Shown here one piece after another: positions 8,734 through 17,189 of a DNA stretch of 64,000 nt. Location: contig NZ_CP113063.1 in assembly GCF_026625785.1 (NCBI RefSeq), positions 1,550,001 through 1,614,000 on the forward strand, written 5' to 3'. The translations under genes were made by a program, and so were the position numbers. The number at the start of each line of letters is the position of its first letter. Positions within the stretch are counted from its first letter, which is position 1. The notes beneath the pieces were generated by a model, which was not told where the DNA came from, did not search any database, and saw only the letters and a list, made by a program, of their open reading frames with translations. This DNA is from Gordonia sp. SL306. Its GTDB lineage: Bacteria > Actinomycetota > Actinomycetes > Mycobacteriales > Mycobacteriaceae.

Positions 8734-10154
8734 CGAACTCCTTCCAGGGTGGCGAATCGCGCCACGGATTCGTAGGCCGCTGCGACACGCAGGACCATGT
8801 CGTCGTGATGTCGGGCTCCGACGATCTGCAGTCCGGTGGGCAGACCCGCCCCGTCGTCGATGTCGTCGAATCCACTCGGCACCGTGATGGCGGGCTGCCC
8901 GGTGAGATTGAACGGATAGGAATACGGTGTCCACGACGTCCAATCGGGACTCTCGGAGTGTGCCGGAACATCAACGCCCGCTTCGAAGGCCACCGTCGGC
9001 ATCGTCGGGGTGACCAGCACGTCGAACTCCTCGTGCAGCTTCCCCGTCTCCACGCCCATCGACATCCGCAGTGCGGTGGCGTCGAGGTAGTCGGCGGCAG
9101 TGAAACCGCTGTGCCGCAACAGAGCCTGCCGGAGTCCGGGATCGATCTTCTCCATCCCCCCGGGCCCGAACGCGCGCACCACCATCTCCGCCCCGCTGAA
9201 CCACAGGATGTGATAGGCCCACGCCGGGTCCTCCCACTCGAGGTCCACCACGGTGACGTCGGCGCCGAGGTCACGAAGGGCAGCCACTGCGGCGTCGGTG
9301 TTCCGTTGGACGGCAGGATCATTCGATCCGAACCCGAGTGTGGAACTGTATGCGATCCGCACGCCGGCGAGGTCTGCCGGCGCCCGCGCCAGCAGGTCGG
9401 CCGTGCGCCGCGTCGGAGTGGGCATCGCCGACCAGTCACGCGAGTCGAAGCCGCTGAGCACGTCGAGCATGGCCGCGCAGTCGCCCACCGTTCTGGTCAT
9501 CGGGCCGGCATGGGCGAGCGTGCCGAACGGGCTTGCCGGGTAGAGCGGGATGCGGCCATACGTCGGTTTGAAACCCACGATGCCGCAACAGGATGCCGGG
9601 ATGCGAATGGAGCCACCACCATCGGTGCCCACCGACAGCGTGCTGAGGCCCGCGGCGACCGCGGCCCCGCTCCCGCCACTCGAGCCGCCGGAGGTTCGGT
9701 CGGTGTTCCACGGATTCCGCGTGACGCCGCACCGAAGGCTGTCCGTGACTCCCTTCCACCCGAACTCGGGAGTGGTCACCTTGCCGAGCAACACGGCACC
9801 CGCCTCACGCAGTCGCGCGACCGCAGGCGCATCGACGTTCCAGTCGAGGTCGTCGGGTTCGATCAGCTCCGAGCCACGCAGGGTCGGCCATCCGGCCGTC
9901 AGCAGGAGGTCCTTGATGCTGACCGGGATGCCGTCGAGGGGCCCCAGGGGCCGGCCGGCGGCGTACCGCTGCGCCGAGGCGCGTGCGTCGGCGAGGGCCG
10001 AATCCGCGTCGACCAGGCAATAGGCGTTGATCGCGGCGTTCCCGGCCCCGATCGCGTCGAGGTGTTCGGCTGCCACCTCCACCGGCGACAATTCGCCGGA
10101 GGAAAAGCCGGACACCAGGTCGGCGGCGCTGAGCCAGCGGGCGGTCGTTTCCAT
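8730..10154 (-). CDS. Amidase (amidase-signature family)
   Basis: A 474-residue hydrolase with the complete Ser-cisSer-Lys triad: Lys81 in PVSIKDLLL, the cis-Ser in TSGGSSGGSG (158/159), and nucleophile Ser182 in GTDGGGSIRIPA. Such enzymes cleave carboxamides or act as GatA-like subunits; the operon setting points to catabolism. ATG at 10154 has AAGGAA just upstream. An open frame reaching 10226 would run through the operator and over the divergent gene, so I rejected it. First gene of the operon with DUF3830, GntR and transporter. Confidence 0.87.
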   Translation of the reverse strand: METTARWLSAADLVSGFSSGELSPVEVAAEHLDAIGAGNAAINAYCLVDADSALADARASAQRYAAGRPLGPLDGIPVSIKDLLLTAGWPTLRGSELIEPDDLDWNVDAPAVARLREAGAVLLGKVTTPEFGWKGVTDSLRCGVTRNPWNTDRTSGGSSGGSGAAVAAGLSTLSVGTDGGGSIRIPASCCGIVGFKPTYGRIPLYPASPFGTLAHAGPMTRTVGDCAAMLDVLSGFDSRDWSAMPTPTRRTADLLARAPADLAGVRIAYSSTLGFGSNDPAVQRNTDAAVAALRDLGADVTVVDLEWEDPAWAYHILWFSGAEMVVRAFGPGGMEKIDPGLRQALLRHSGFTAADYLDATALRMSMGVETGKLHEEFDVLVTPTMPTVAFEAGVDVPAHSESPDWTSWTPYSYPFNLTGQPAITVPSGFDDIDDGAGLPTGLQIVGARHHDDMVLRVAAAYESVARFATLEGVR

Positions 10155-10185
10155 CGGTTCCTTCGGCAAATCTCGGTGTTCTTGG

Positions 10186-10203
10186 TAGATTGTTGACAAT
10201 CTA
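10186..10203. promoter_or_regulatory. GntR-type palindromic operator between amidase and racemase-like gene
   Basis: TAGATTGTTGACAATCTA is a perfect palindrome with 8-base arms and a TG centre. It fits the FadR/FCD consensus TNGTNNACNA. It lies 32 bp upstream of the amidase start and 16 bp upstream of the divergent GTG start at 10220, so one site could control both. The core GATTGTnnACAATC recurs at 20659-20672. The regulator is inferred to be the GntR protein encoded downstream of the amidase. Confidence 0.75.
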
Positions 10204-10219
10204 CTCGGGAGGTGAACGG

Positions 10220-10987
10220 GTGACAACCAGAACGCCCACAGTCGTCATGCTGTATCCAGGACACGCCGCGGAGGACGATTACCCGCTGGCCGAGAGCGTC
10301 CTCGGCGGTGCGGCGTCGTTGCCGGTGATCATCACCGACATCGAGTCCGACGACCACACGGTCGAGGCGATGCGTGCGGTCGGGACCGGGCAACGACTTC
10401 TCGACGGGGCCCGGCAGGCCGCGAGACATCACCCCGATGCGCTGATGTGGGCCTGCACCTCCGGCAGCTTCCTGTACGGCTGGACGGGCGCGCACGAGCA
10501 GGTCGCCGAGATCTCCGATGCCACCGGACTCCCCGTGTCCTCGACCTCGCTGGCCTTCGCGGGCGCGTGCCGGGAACTCCAGGTCACCTCGGTCGCCGTC
10601 GCGGCGACGTATCCGACGGCCGTCGCCGACGGATTCAGCGCGTTCCTCGCCGATGCGGGCGTCGCGGTGGTGTCCGCGGCGGCGCACGACATCGAGACGG
10701 CGACCGAGGCCGGCTCCGTCGACGGCGACAACCTGTTCGAGATGGCCAGGGCTGTCGACACCGACGACGCGGAGGCGATCCTGCTGCCCGACACCGCGTT
10801 ACACACGATCGGATGGATCGACGACCTGGAACAGGACCTGGGCAAACCGATCCTGACGGCCAATCAGGTCACCATCTGGCAGGCACTTCGGCTGGTCGAT
10901 CGACAGGTCCGCGCCGAGGGACTCGGCCGGCTCTTCCGCGACGTCGGCGTCACCGCACGAAGCGGTATCCCATCCCCGATTCGGTGA
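10220..10987 (+). CDS. Asp/Glu racemase-superfamily protein (maleate isomerase/EutA/AMDase-like), atypical active site
   Basis: A 255-residue protein whose first catalytic Cys (Cys79, MWACTSGSFLYG) is present. The position of the second Cys carries Asp191 (LLPDTALHT, where the paralogue at 19880 has VSCTNLWTY). The superfamily includes maleate isomerase, arylmalonate decarboxylase, hydantoin racemase and EutA of ectoine use. The GTG start at 10220 has GGGAGGTG upstream and lies next to the GntR palindrome. Its 3' end overlaps the 3' end of kdpE by 38 bp. Family membership is clear; the reaction is not. Confidence 0.8.
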   Translation: MTTRTPTVVMLYPGHAAEDDYPLAESVLGGAASLPVIITDIESDDHTVEAMRAVGTGQRLLDGARQAARHHPDALMWACTSGSFLYGWTGAHEQVAEISDATGLPVSSTSLAFAGACRELQVTSVAVAATYPTAVADGFSAFLADAGVAVVSAAAHDIETATEAGSVDGDNLFEMARAVDTDDAEAILLPDTALHTIGWIDDLEQDLGKPILTANQVTIWQALRLVDRQVRAEGLGRLFRDVGVTARSGIPSPIR

Positions 10988-11642
10988 GGAGGTTCTTCGG
11001 GTTCGTCGGGTCGTCCTCGAGTTTGCGACGCAGACTGGCCAGGTAGACCCGCAGATAGTTGGTCTGCGTGACATACGTCGGACCCCATACAGCGGTGAGG
11101 ATCTCTCTCTGTCCCACCAGCTTTCCTTCGTTGCGGACGAGGATCTCGAGAATCCCCCACTCGGTCGGCGTCAGGTGCACCGGCGCTCCGTCCCGTGTCA
11201 CCGACTTCGCCGCCAGGTCGACGACGAACCCTCCTGCCTCGACGACCGGGGTCGCGGACCCGTCGACCGAGGCCGCGCCGCGTCGTACTGCTGCACGAAG
11301 CCTGGCCAGGAACTCCTCCATGCCAAAGGGTTTGGTGACGTAATCGTCTGCGCCTGCATCCAGTGCGGCCACCTTGTCGGCCGCGTCGGTCCGGGCCGAG
11401 AGCACGATCACCGGGACATTCGTCCATCCCCGCAGGCCTTCCAGAACGGTCAGGCCGTCGAGGTCGGGCAGGCCCAGGTCGAGGACCACGACCTGTGGGT
11501 CCGTGCGTGCGGCGGCCGTCAGAGCGTCGGTTCCGTTCGACGCCGTGGTCACCGCGAATCCCCGGGCGTTCAGATTTATCCGCAAGGCGCGCAGCAGTTG
11601 TGGCTCGTCGTCGACCACCAGCACCCGGACGTGCGCGCTCAT
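10950..11642 (-). CDS. kdpE: KdpE, response regulator of the potassium ATPase
   Basis: A 230-residue OmpR-type regulator: receiver domain with acidic pocket (VVDDEP), phospho-acceptor Asp55 (VVVLDLGLPD), and the conserved Lys in VTKPFG. A C-terminal winged helix follows (LTPTEWGILEILV, then YLRVYLASLRRKLEDD, GMGYRFV). The start overlaps the kdpD stop (ATGA at 11639-11642). KdpD phosphorylates it under potassium limitation or turgor stress, and it then activates the kdp promoter. Last gene of the kdp operon. Confidence 0.95.
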   Translation of the reverse strand: MSAHVRVLVVDDEPQLLRALRINLNARGFAVTTASNGTDALTAAARTDPQVVVLDLGLPDLDGLTVLEGLRGWTNVPVIVLSARTDAADKVAALDAGADDYVTKPFGMEEFLARLRAAVRRGAASVDGSATPVVEAGGFVVDLAAKSVTRDGAPVHLTPTEWGILEILVRNEGKLVGQREILTAVWGPTYVTQTNYLRVYLASLRRKLEDDPTNPKNLLTESGMGYRFVR

Positions 11643-14218
11643 CGGGCCGCGTCCGCGTCGATGCGATCGGCCGACATCGGTAGCGAGACCACCATCGTGG
11701 TCCCTCCGCCGGGCGTCTCGGCCGCCTCGAGGGTTCCGCCGATCGCGGTGACGAAACCGCGTGCCACCGACAGCCCGAGCCCGACCCCCGACGACGCACC
11801 GTTCTGGTCGCCGTACTGGTGGAAAGCGGTGAACACCCGCGCACGCTCGTCGACCGGGATGCCCGGTCCGTGGTCGACGACCCGGATGACGCACCAGGGA
11901 CCGCCATCTCCGATCCCGTCGGGTGGGGTGGGCCCCGCCGACGACTCGTTCGCGCTGCCGATCCCCGCGGTCACCGACACCTCACCGCCGCCATGACGTA
12001 CCGCGTTGTCGATAAGATTGGCCAGCGCCCGTTCCAGTAGCCCCGCATCGGTGTAGGCCCACGCCTGTTCGAGTTCCACCGCGACATTGGGCGAGTCCGG
12101 ATCCCGCCGGTACACGGCAGCCATCGCGCGGTGCACGACCTCCGCCAGGTAGGTCCGATGCAGTTCAGGACGCACCGCGCCCGCCGCGAGTCGGGAGGAG
12201 TCCAGCAGATTGCCGACGAGTGCGGCCAGTTGATCCACCGATTCCTCGACGGTGGCGAGAAGTTCCGAGGTGTCCTCGGCGCTGAAGGTGACATCGGTGC
12301 TGCGCAGACTCGAGACCGCGGCCTTCGCCGCCGCCAGCGGCGTGCGGAGATCATGACTGACCGCCGACAACAGGGCACGCCGCAACTCGTCGGCATGCGC
12401 GATCGCGCCCGCCTCGGCTGCCTCGGCCTCGAGCTGATGTCGTTGGACGGCACCGGCGGCCTGGGTCGCGACCGTGGTCAGGACCCGGCGATCCCGACCG
12501 CCCAACTTCGGTCCCACCAACCATAATTCGTACTCCCCGCCGGGTACCGGGCAGATCGTCACGGCGTCGTTCTCGACGATCGGTGCGTTCGCCCCGACAT
12601 CCGAGGCCACCTCGATCACCCCTCGGTCCCGACGGCGGATCAGCGCCACGCCCTCCTGGTCGTAGGTCTCGCGGACCCGTTCGAGCAGACCGGGCACGTC
12701 AGCACCGCCGAGTACGGCGCTGGAGAACAGTGACAATAGCTCGGCGTCCCGCCCGGCACGCTGCGCCTGAACGCGTCGTGTCGCGGCCGAGTCCACCAGT
12801 GCGGCAACGGCGATCGCGATGACCAGCATCACCATGATGGTGATCAGGTTGTCCGGCTCGTCGATCGTGAACGTGAAGCGGGGGTTGGTGAAGAAGTAGT
12901 TGAGGAGCAGGCCCGACACCACCGCCGACAGTGCCGCAGGCCCGATGCCGCCGAGCAACGACACCGCCAGCACCGCGACGAAGAACAGGGCCGACTCGCT
13001 GGCGAACCCTAGCCAGCGGTCGAGCCAGGCGAGAACCCCGGTCACCACCATCGGGACGACGACCGCGGCCAGCCAGCTCAGCGGGCGATGAAAACGCGTG
13101 TCGCGGATGTCGAGGCGGTTGCGTCGACGCGTCTCCTCGTGCGTGACCATGTGCACGTCGATGCGACCGCTCTCGCGAACCACGCTGGTGCCGACGCCTT
13201 CGTCGAGGATGCGCTGCCACCGCGGCCGCCGGGAAGTACCCAGGACGAGCTGCGTGGCGTTCACCCCACGTGCGAAGTCCAGCAGCGTCGCCGGGATATC
13301 GTCGCCGACGACGGTGTGGATCTTGGCACCGAAGCCGGCGGCGAGCTCGCGAAGGGCCGCCATGTCGAGGGGGACCGGATCGGCGAGCCCATCTCCACGG
13401 ACGACGTGGACGGCCACGAGGTCGGCGCTGGATCGGGAGGCGATCCGGCTCGCGCGGCGCAGCAACGTCGACGATTCCGGTCCCCCGGTGATGGCGACGG
13501 CCACTCGCTCGCGAGTTTCCCAGGTATCGGTGATCGCATGTGCCGCACGGTAATCTGCCAGATTGTCGTCGACCTGATCGGCCAGCCACAGCAGTGCGAG
13601 TTCACGCAGCGCCGTCAGGTTCCCCTGCCGAAAATAGTTCGACAGTGCACCGTCGATCCGTCCGCCCGGGTAGACCTTGCCGGCGATCAATCGTTGCCGG
13701 AGCGCCTGCGGCGCGATGTCGACGAGTTCGATCTGATCCGCCGCACGGACGACGTCGTCGGGCACGGTTTCGCGCTGGGTGATCCCGGTGATCTGCGCGA
13801 CGACGTCGTTCAGGCTCTCGAGATGCTGGATGTTGATCGTCGAGAGAACATCGATACCGGCGTCACGAAGCGCTTCGATGTCCTGCCAGCGCTTCGTGTT
13901 TCGCATTCCCGGCGCGTTGGTGTGAGCGAGTTCGTCGACCAGTGCGACCTGCGGCCTGCGCGCGAGGACCGCGTCCAGATCCATCTCCGCGAGAAGGGTG
14001 CCCCGGTGCTCCACGTCTCGTCGGCTGATGACCTCGAAGCCCTCGACAAGTGCCGCCGTGGCCACCCGTCCGTGTGACTCCACCACGGCGACAACAACAT
14101 CGACACCCTCGTCGACGAGCCCACGGGCAGTGGCGAGCATCTCGAATGTCTTGCCGACGCCCGGAGCGCAGCCGAGGAAGACCTCGAGACGTCCCCGGGC
14201 ATCACCTGCCGCGGCCAT
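11639..14218 (-). CDS. kdpD: KdpD, potassium sensor histidine kinase
   Basis: An 859-residue full-length sensor. The order is an N-terminal KdpD domain with Walker A (GCAPGVGKT) and Walker B (ALVDELAHTNAPG), a USP-like domain (about 230-350), four clustered membrane segments (about 375-475), a GAF-like region, the phospho-accepting His in SHDLRTPLAAAK (about 622), and a HATPase domain (NLIDNAVRHGG, VVDHGPGIP, GLGLSVARGF). The ATG at 14218 lies 36 bp after the kdpC stop. It relays low potassium or ionic stress to KdpE. Confidence 0.96.
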   Translation of the reverse strand: MAAAGDARGRLEVFLGCAPGVGKTFEMLATARGLVDEGVDVVVAVVESHGRVATAALVEGFEVISRRDVEHRGTLLAEMDLDAVLARRPQVALVDELAHTNAPGMRNTKRWQDIEALRDAGIDVLSTINIQHLESLNDVVAQITGITQRETVPDDVVRAADQIELVDIAPQALRQRLIAGKVYPGGRIDGALSNYFRQGNLTALRELALLWLADQVDDNLADYRAAHAITDTWETRERVAVAITGGPESSTLLRRASRIASRSSADLVAVHVVRGDGLADPVPLDMAALRELAAGFGAKIHTVVGDDIPATLLDFARGVNATQLVLGTSRRPRWQRILDEGVGTSVVRESGRIDVHMVTHEETRRRNRLDIRDTRFHRPLSWLAAVVVPMVVTGVLAWLDRWLGFASESALFFVAVLAVSLLGGIGPAALSAVVSGLLLNYFFTNPRFTFTIDEPDNLITIMVMLVIAIAVAALVDSAATRRVQAQRAGRDAELLSLFSSAVLGGADVPGLLERVRETYDQEGVALIRRRDRGVIEVASDVGANAPIVENDAVTICPVPGGEYELWLVGPKLGGRDRRVLTTVATQAAGAVQRHQLEAEAAEAGAIAHADELRRALLSAVSHDLRTPLAAAKAAVSSLRSTDVTFSAEDTSELLATVEESVDQLAALVGNLLDSSRLAAGAVRPELHRTYLAEVVHRAMAAVYRRDPDSPNVAVELEQAWAYTDAGLLERALANLIDNAVRHGGGEVSVTAGIGSANESSAGPTPPDGIGDGGPWCVIRVVDHGPGIPVDERARVFTAFHQYGDQNGASSGVGLGLSVARGFVTAIGGTLEAAETPGGGTTMVVSLPMSADRIDADAAR

Positions 14219-14254
14219 GTCGACCAGTGTATCGGCCGGCGACCCGATCGCGGG

Positions 14255-14887
14255 TCATCGGTGACATGACGGTGCCGTGCGACCGAGCGCGAGGTTGACC
14301 TTCATGACGTTGACCCGCGACTCACCCAGGAAGCCCCACTGCCGTGCGCTGGTGTTCCGGTCCACGATTGCTCGCACCTGCTGCTCCGACAAGCCGTTCG
14401 TGCGGGCGATCCGCGGCACCTGCACGGCCGCATACGCCTGACTGATGTCGGGATCCAGTCCGGAGCCGGAACCGGTGACCGCGTCCGCGGGGACGGCGGA
14501 CGGGGGCACGCCCTCGCGTCGAGCGATGATGCTGCGCCGTGCATCGATCCATGCCTTCAGATCCTCATTGCCGGGCCCCTTGTTGCTCGCGGCCGACGCG
14601 GCCGGATCGCCGGGCGCCATCGGGTTGTCGGCGGAGCCCAGTACCCGCGCATGCAGATAGGGATCCGGCTGCCCGGCAGGCACGTGTGGATCGACACCGA
14701 TCAACGACGAACCGATTGCGCACCCCCGCGCATCGACGAGTTGGGAGCCCTCTGCGGAGCCGGCACCGACGCGTGAAACCGCCCACACCGCAGCCGGATA
14801 AGCAACACCGAGCAGCACCGTCAGCGCGAGGAGCACTCCGACTGCCGCGACACACTGGCGCGTGAGACCTGACACGACCGTTTTCAC
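14255..14887 (-). CDS. kdpC: KdpC, potassium-transporting ATPase C subunit
   Basis: A 210-residue subunit with one N-terminal membrane helix (about 12-38) and an extracytoplasmic domain. It has the family motifs GSSLIG near residue 60, GSGSGLDPDIS near 140 and NTSARQWGFLGE near 180-190. KdpC helps potassium loading in the KdpFABC complex. It uses a GTG start four bases after the kdpB stop. Confidence 0.95.
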   Translation of the reverse strand: MKTVVSGLTRQCVAAVGVLLALTVLLGVAYPAAVWAVSRVGAGSAEGSQLVDARGCAIGSSLIGVDPHVPAGQPDPYLHARVLGSADNPMAPGDPAASAASNKGPGNEDLKAWIDARRSIIARREGVPPSAVPADAVTGSGSGLDPDISQAYAAVQVPRIARTNGLSEQQVRAIVDRNTSARQWGFLGESRVNVMKVNLALGRTAPSCHR

Positions 14888-14891
14888 CGGA

Positions 14892-17189
14892 CTACCCCAT
14901 TCCCGGGAGAAGACGTACGACGAGGTCGATCAGCCAGATCCCGAGGAACGGTGTGATCACTCCCCCGACGCCGTAGATGAGCAGATTGCGGCCAAGCAAT
15001 CTCGATGCCGATGACGGGCGGTAGCGGACGCCGCGCAGCGACAATGGGATCAGGGCCACGATGATGAGCGCGTTGAAGATGACCGCCGAGACGATCGCCG
15101 ACTGTGCCGAGTGCAACCGCATGATGTTGAGCGCATCCAGCTGCGGATAGATGCCACTGAAGAGCGCAGGCAGGATGGCGAAATACTTGGCGAGGTCGTT
15201 GGCCAGCGAGAACGTGGTCAGCGCGCCACGGGTGATCAGCAACTGCTTGCCGATCGCGACGACGTCGATCAGTTTGGTCGGATCGGAGTCGAGGTCGACC
15301 ATGTTGCCGGCCTCTTTCGCCGCCGACGTGCCGGTGTTCATCGCCAGCCCGACGTCGGCCTGGGCGAGCGCGGGAGCGTCGTTCGTGCCGTCCCCGGTCA
15401 TCGCCACCAGACGGCCGCCGGACTGCTCGGCACGGATCAGTGCCAGCTTGTCTTCCGGCGTCGCCTCCGCGACGAAGTCGTCGACCCCGGCGTCCGCCGC
15501 GATCGCCTGCGCGGTCAGCGGGTTGTCGCCGGTCACCATCACCGTCCGGATGCCCATCGCGCGCAGTTGCGCGAATCGTCCGGCCATCCCCGGCTTCACC
15601 ACATCCGACAACCGGATCACGCCGAGCACGCGCGGCATGCCCTCATCCCCGCCGACAGCAACCTGTTCCCCGCCGACAGCACCGTGTTCCTCGCCGACAG
15701 CACCGTGTTCCTCGCCGACAGCAACCTGTTTCCCGCCGACAGCACCGCGGACTGCCACCACCAGAGGCGTTGCGCCCGCCGACGACACCAGCTCCACCTG
15801 CTCGTACACCGCAGGGGGAACCGTCCCACCATGGCCGCGCACCCACCGCACGACGGCGTCGGCAGCACCCTTGCGGTACTCGACCGTGCCGCCACGTCCG
15901 TGCACGTCGATGCCGCTCATGCGGGTCTCCGCGGTGAACGCAACCGCCTCGTACTCCGGATGCTCACGCGAGCGTGCGGCAGCCGCCGTCCCACCGTCGA
16001 TCGCCTCTATCGCGTGGTCGTGGATGCAGAGGTCGACGATGCTGCGACCCTCTGGGGTGTCGTCGGCGAGACTGCACCGATACGCCACCTCTGCGAGTTG
16101 TGCGGTCTCCACACCCGGCGCACCGATCAGCTCGGTCGCCCGCCTGTTGCCGAATGTGATGGTCCCGGTCTTGTCCATCAGCAGGGTGTCGACGTCGCCT
16201 GCCGCCTCCACAGCCCGTCCCGACATCGCGAGCACGTTGCGCTGCACCAAACGGTCCATACCGGCGATCCCGATCGACGACAACAGGGCCCCGATGGTCG
16301 TCGGGATCAGGCACACCAGCAACGCGATCAGCTTGATCGGATCAGGCGATTGCCCGGCATACTGCTGCATCGGGCCGACCGCGACGACGGCGAGCAGGAA
16401 GATGATCGTGAGACTCGTCAGCAGAATGTCGAGCGCGATCTCGTTCGGTGTCTTCTTCCGAGAGGCGCCTTCCACCAACGCGATCATCCGGTCGACGAAG
16501 GTCTCGCCGGGCGCCGTGGTGATCTTGACGATGATCCGATCCGACAACACGACGGTACCTCCGGTCACCGCGGAGCGGTCCCCGCCGGATTCCCGAACCA
16601 CCGGGGCGGATTCGCCGGTGATGGCGGATTCGTCGACCGTGGCGATCCCCTCGACGACGTCACCGTCGCCGGCGATCACCTCACCCGCCTCGACGACGAT
16701 GAGATCGCCGATCCGCAACCCGCTACCCGCGACCTCGACGGTGGACCCGTCCACACCGAGTCGGCGGGCCATGGTGTCGCGCTTGACCTTCCGCAGGCTG
16801 TCGGCCTGCGCCCGGCCACGTCCCTCGGCGACCGCTTCCGCCAGGTTCGCGAACACCACCGTGAACCAGAGCCACACCGTCACTGCCCAGGAGAACCAGC
16901 TCGGTTGCCAGATCGCCAGTGCAGTGGTCACGATCGCACCCAGATAGACGACGAACATCACCGGATTGCGCGCTTGGGCACGAGGTGTGAGTTTCCGGAC
17001 GGCCTGCGGGATCGACGCGATCAGTTGGCGGGCATCGAACGCTCCGGTCGTCACGAGGTCCGCCGAGTGTCCCGCGTCCTCCCCGGCCGAGCCATCCGCC
17101 CGCCCGTCCTCCGGCCGCCCGTCCCCTGAGGAGCGAGCCTGCGAGCCCCTCGAAGGGTCCCGATCAGTCTCCAACACAGGATGATTCAC
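14892..17189 (-). CDS. kdpB: KdpB, P-type ATPase subunit of the potassium pump, with repeat insertions
   Basis: A 765-residue P-type ATPase, about 70-80 residues longer than most KdpB. Phosphorylated Asp near residue 337 ([11 protein letters not shown]); TGES in the actuator domain ([11 protein letters not shown]); hinge motif [12 protein letters not shown]. The extra length has two parts. The first about 45 residues are a Gly/Asp/Arg-rich leader. An insertion in the nucleotide-binding region is made of 7-residue repeats ([28 protein letters not shown]) from the 21-bp minisatellite. The GTG start overlaps the kdpA stop (GTGA). It hydrolyses ATP to drive potassium through KdpA. Confidence 0.95.
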   Translation of the reverse strand: MNHPVLETDRDPSRGSQARSSGDGRPEDGRADGSAGEDAGHSADLVTTGAFDARQLIASIPQAVRKLTPRAQARNPVMFVVYLGAIVTTALAIWQPSWFSWAVTVWLWFTVVFANLAEAVAEGRGRAQADSLRKVKRDTMARRLGVDGSTVEVAGSGLRIGDLIVVEAGEVIAGDGDVVEGIATVDESAITGESAPVVRESGGDRSAVTGGTVVLSDRIIVKITTAPGETFVDRMIALVEGASRKKTPNEIALDILLTSLTIIFLLAVVAVGPMQQYAGQSPDPIKLIALLVCLIPTTIGALLSSIGIAGMDRLVQRNVLAMSGRAVEAAGDVDTLLMDKTGTITFGNRRATELIGAPGVETAQLAEVAYRCSLADDTPEGRSIVDLCIHDHAIEAIDGGTAAAARSREHPEYEAVAFTAETRMSGIDVHGRGGTVEYRKGAADAVVRWVRGHGGTVPPAVYEQVELVSSAGATPLVVAVRGAVGGKQVAVGEEHGAVGEEHGAVGGEQVAVGGDEGMPRVLGVIRLSDVVKPGMAGRFAQLRAMGIRTVMVTGDNPLTAQAIAADAGVDDFVAEATPEDKLALIRAEQSGGRLVAMTGDGTNDAPALAQADVGLAMNTGTSAAKEAGNMVDLDSDPTKLIDVVAIGKQLLITRGALTTFSLANDLAKYFAILPALFSGIYPQLDALNIMRLHSAQSAIVSAVIFNALIIVALIPLSLRGVRYRPSSASRLLGRNLLIYGVGGVITPFLGIWLIDLVVRLLPGMG
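15648..15752 (+). repeat. 21-bp tandem repeat, about 5 units, in frame inside kdpB
   Basis: Units start at 15648, 15669, 15690, 15711 and 15732. Each begins CCCGCCGACAGCA or CTCGCCGACAGCA and differs at a few positions in the second half; the last unit is diverged. On the coding strand each unit adds seven residues. The core matches the repeat at 545-607 in the same plus-strand orientation. Confidence 0.85.
17126..17162. repeat. Possible dispersed repeat in the kdpB leader
   Basis: The kdpB leader codons contain a GAGCGAGCCTGCGAGC-type segment followed by CCCTCGAAGGGTC, which resembles short repeats I recall from Gordonia genomes. It has no second copy in this window, so membership in a repeat family rests on memory alone. 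Confidence 0.35.

Noticed and set aside
8805..10196. A 463-codon frame opposite the amidase.
   Set aside because: No recognisable domain; the amidase triad is complete on the minus strand.
15111..17129. A 672-codon open frame opposite kdpB.
   Set aside because: Composition is typical of antisense GC-rich frames, and kdpB has all P-type ATPase motifs on the other strand.
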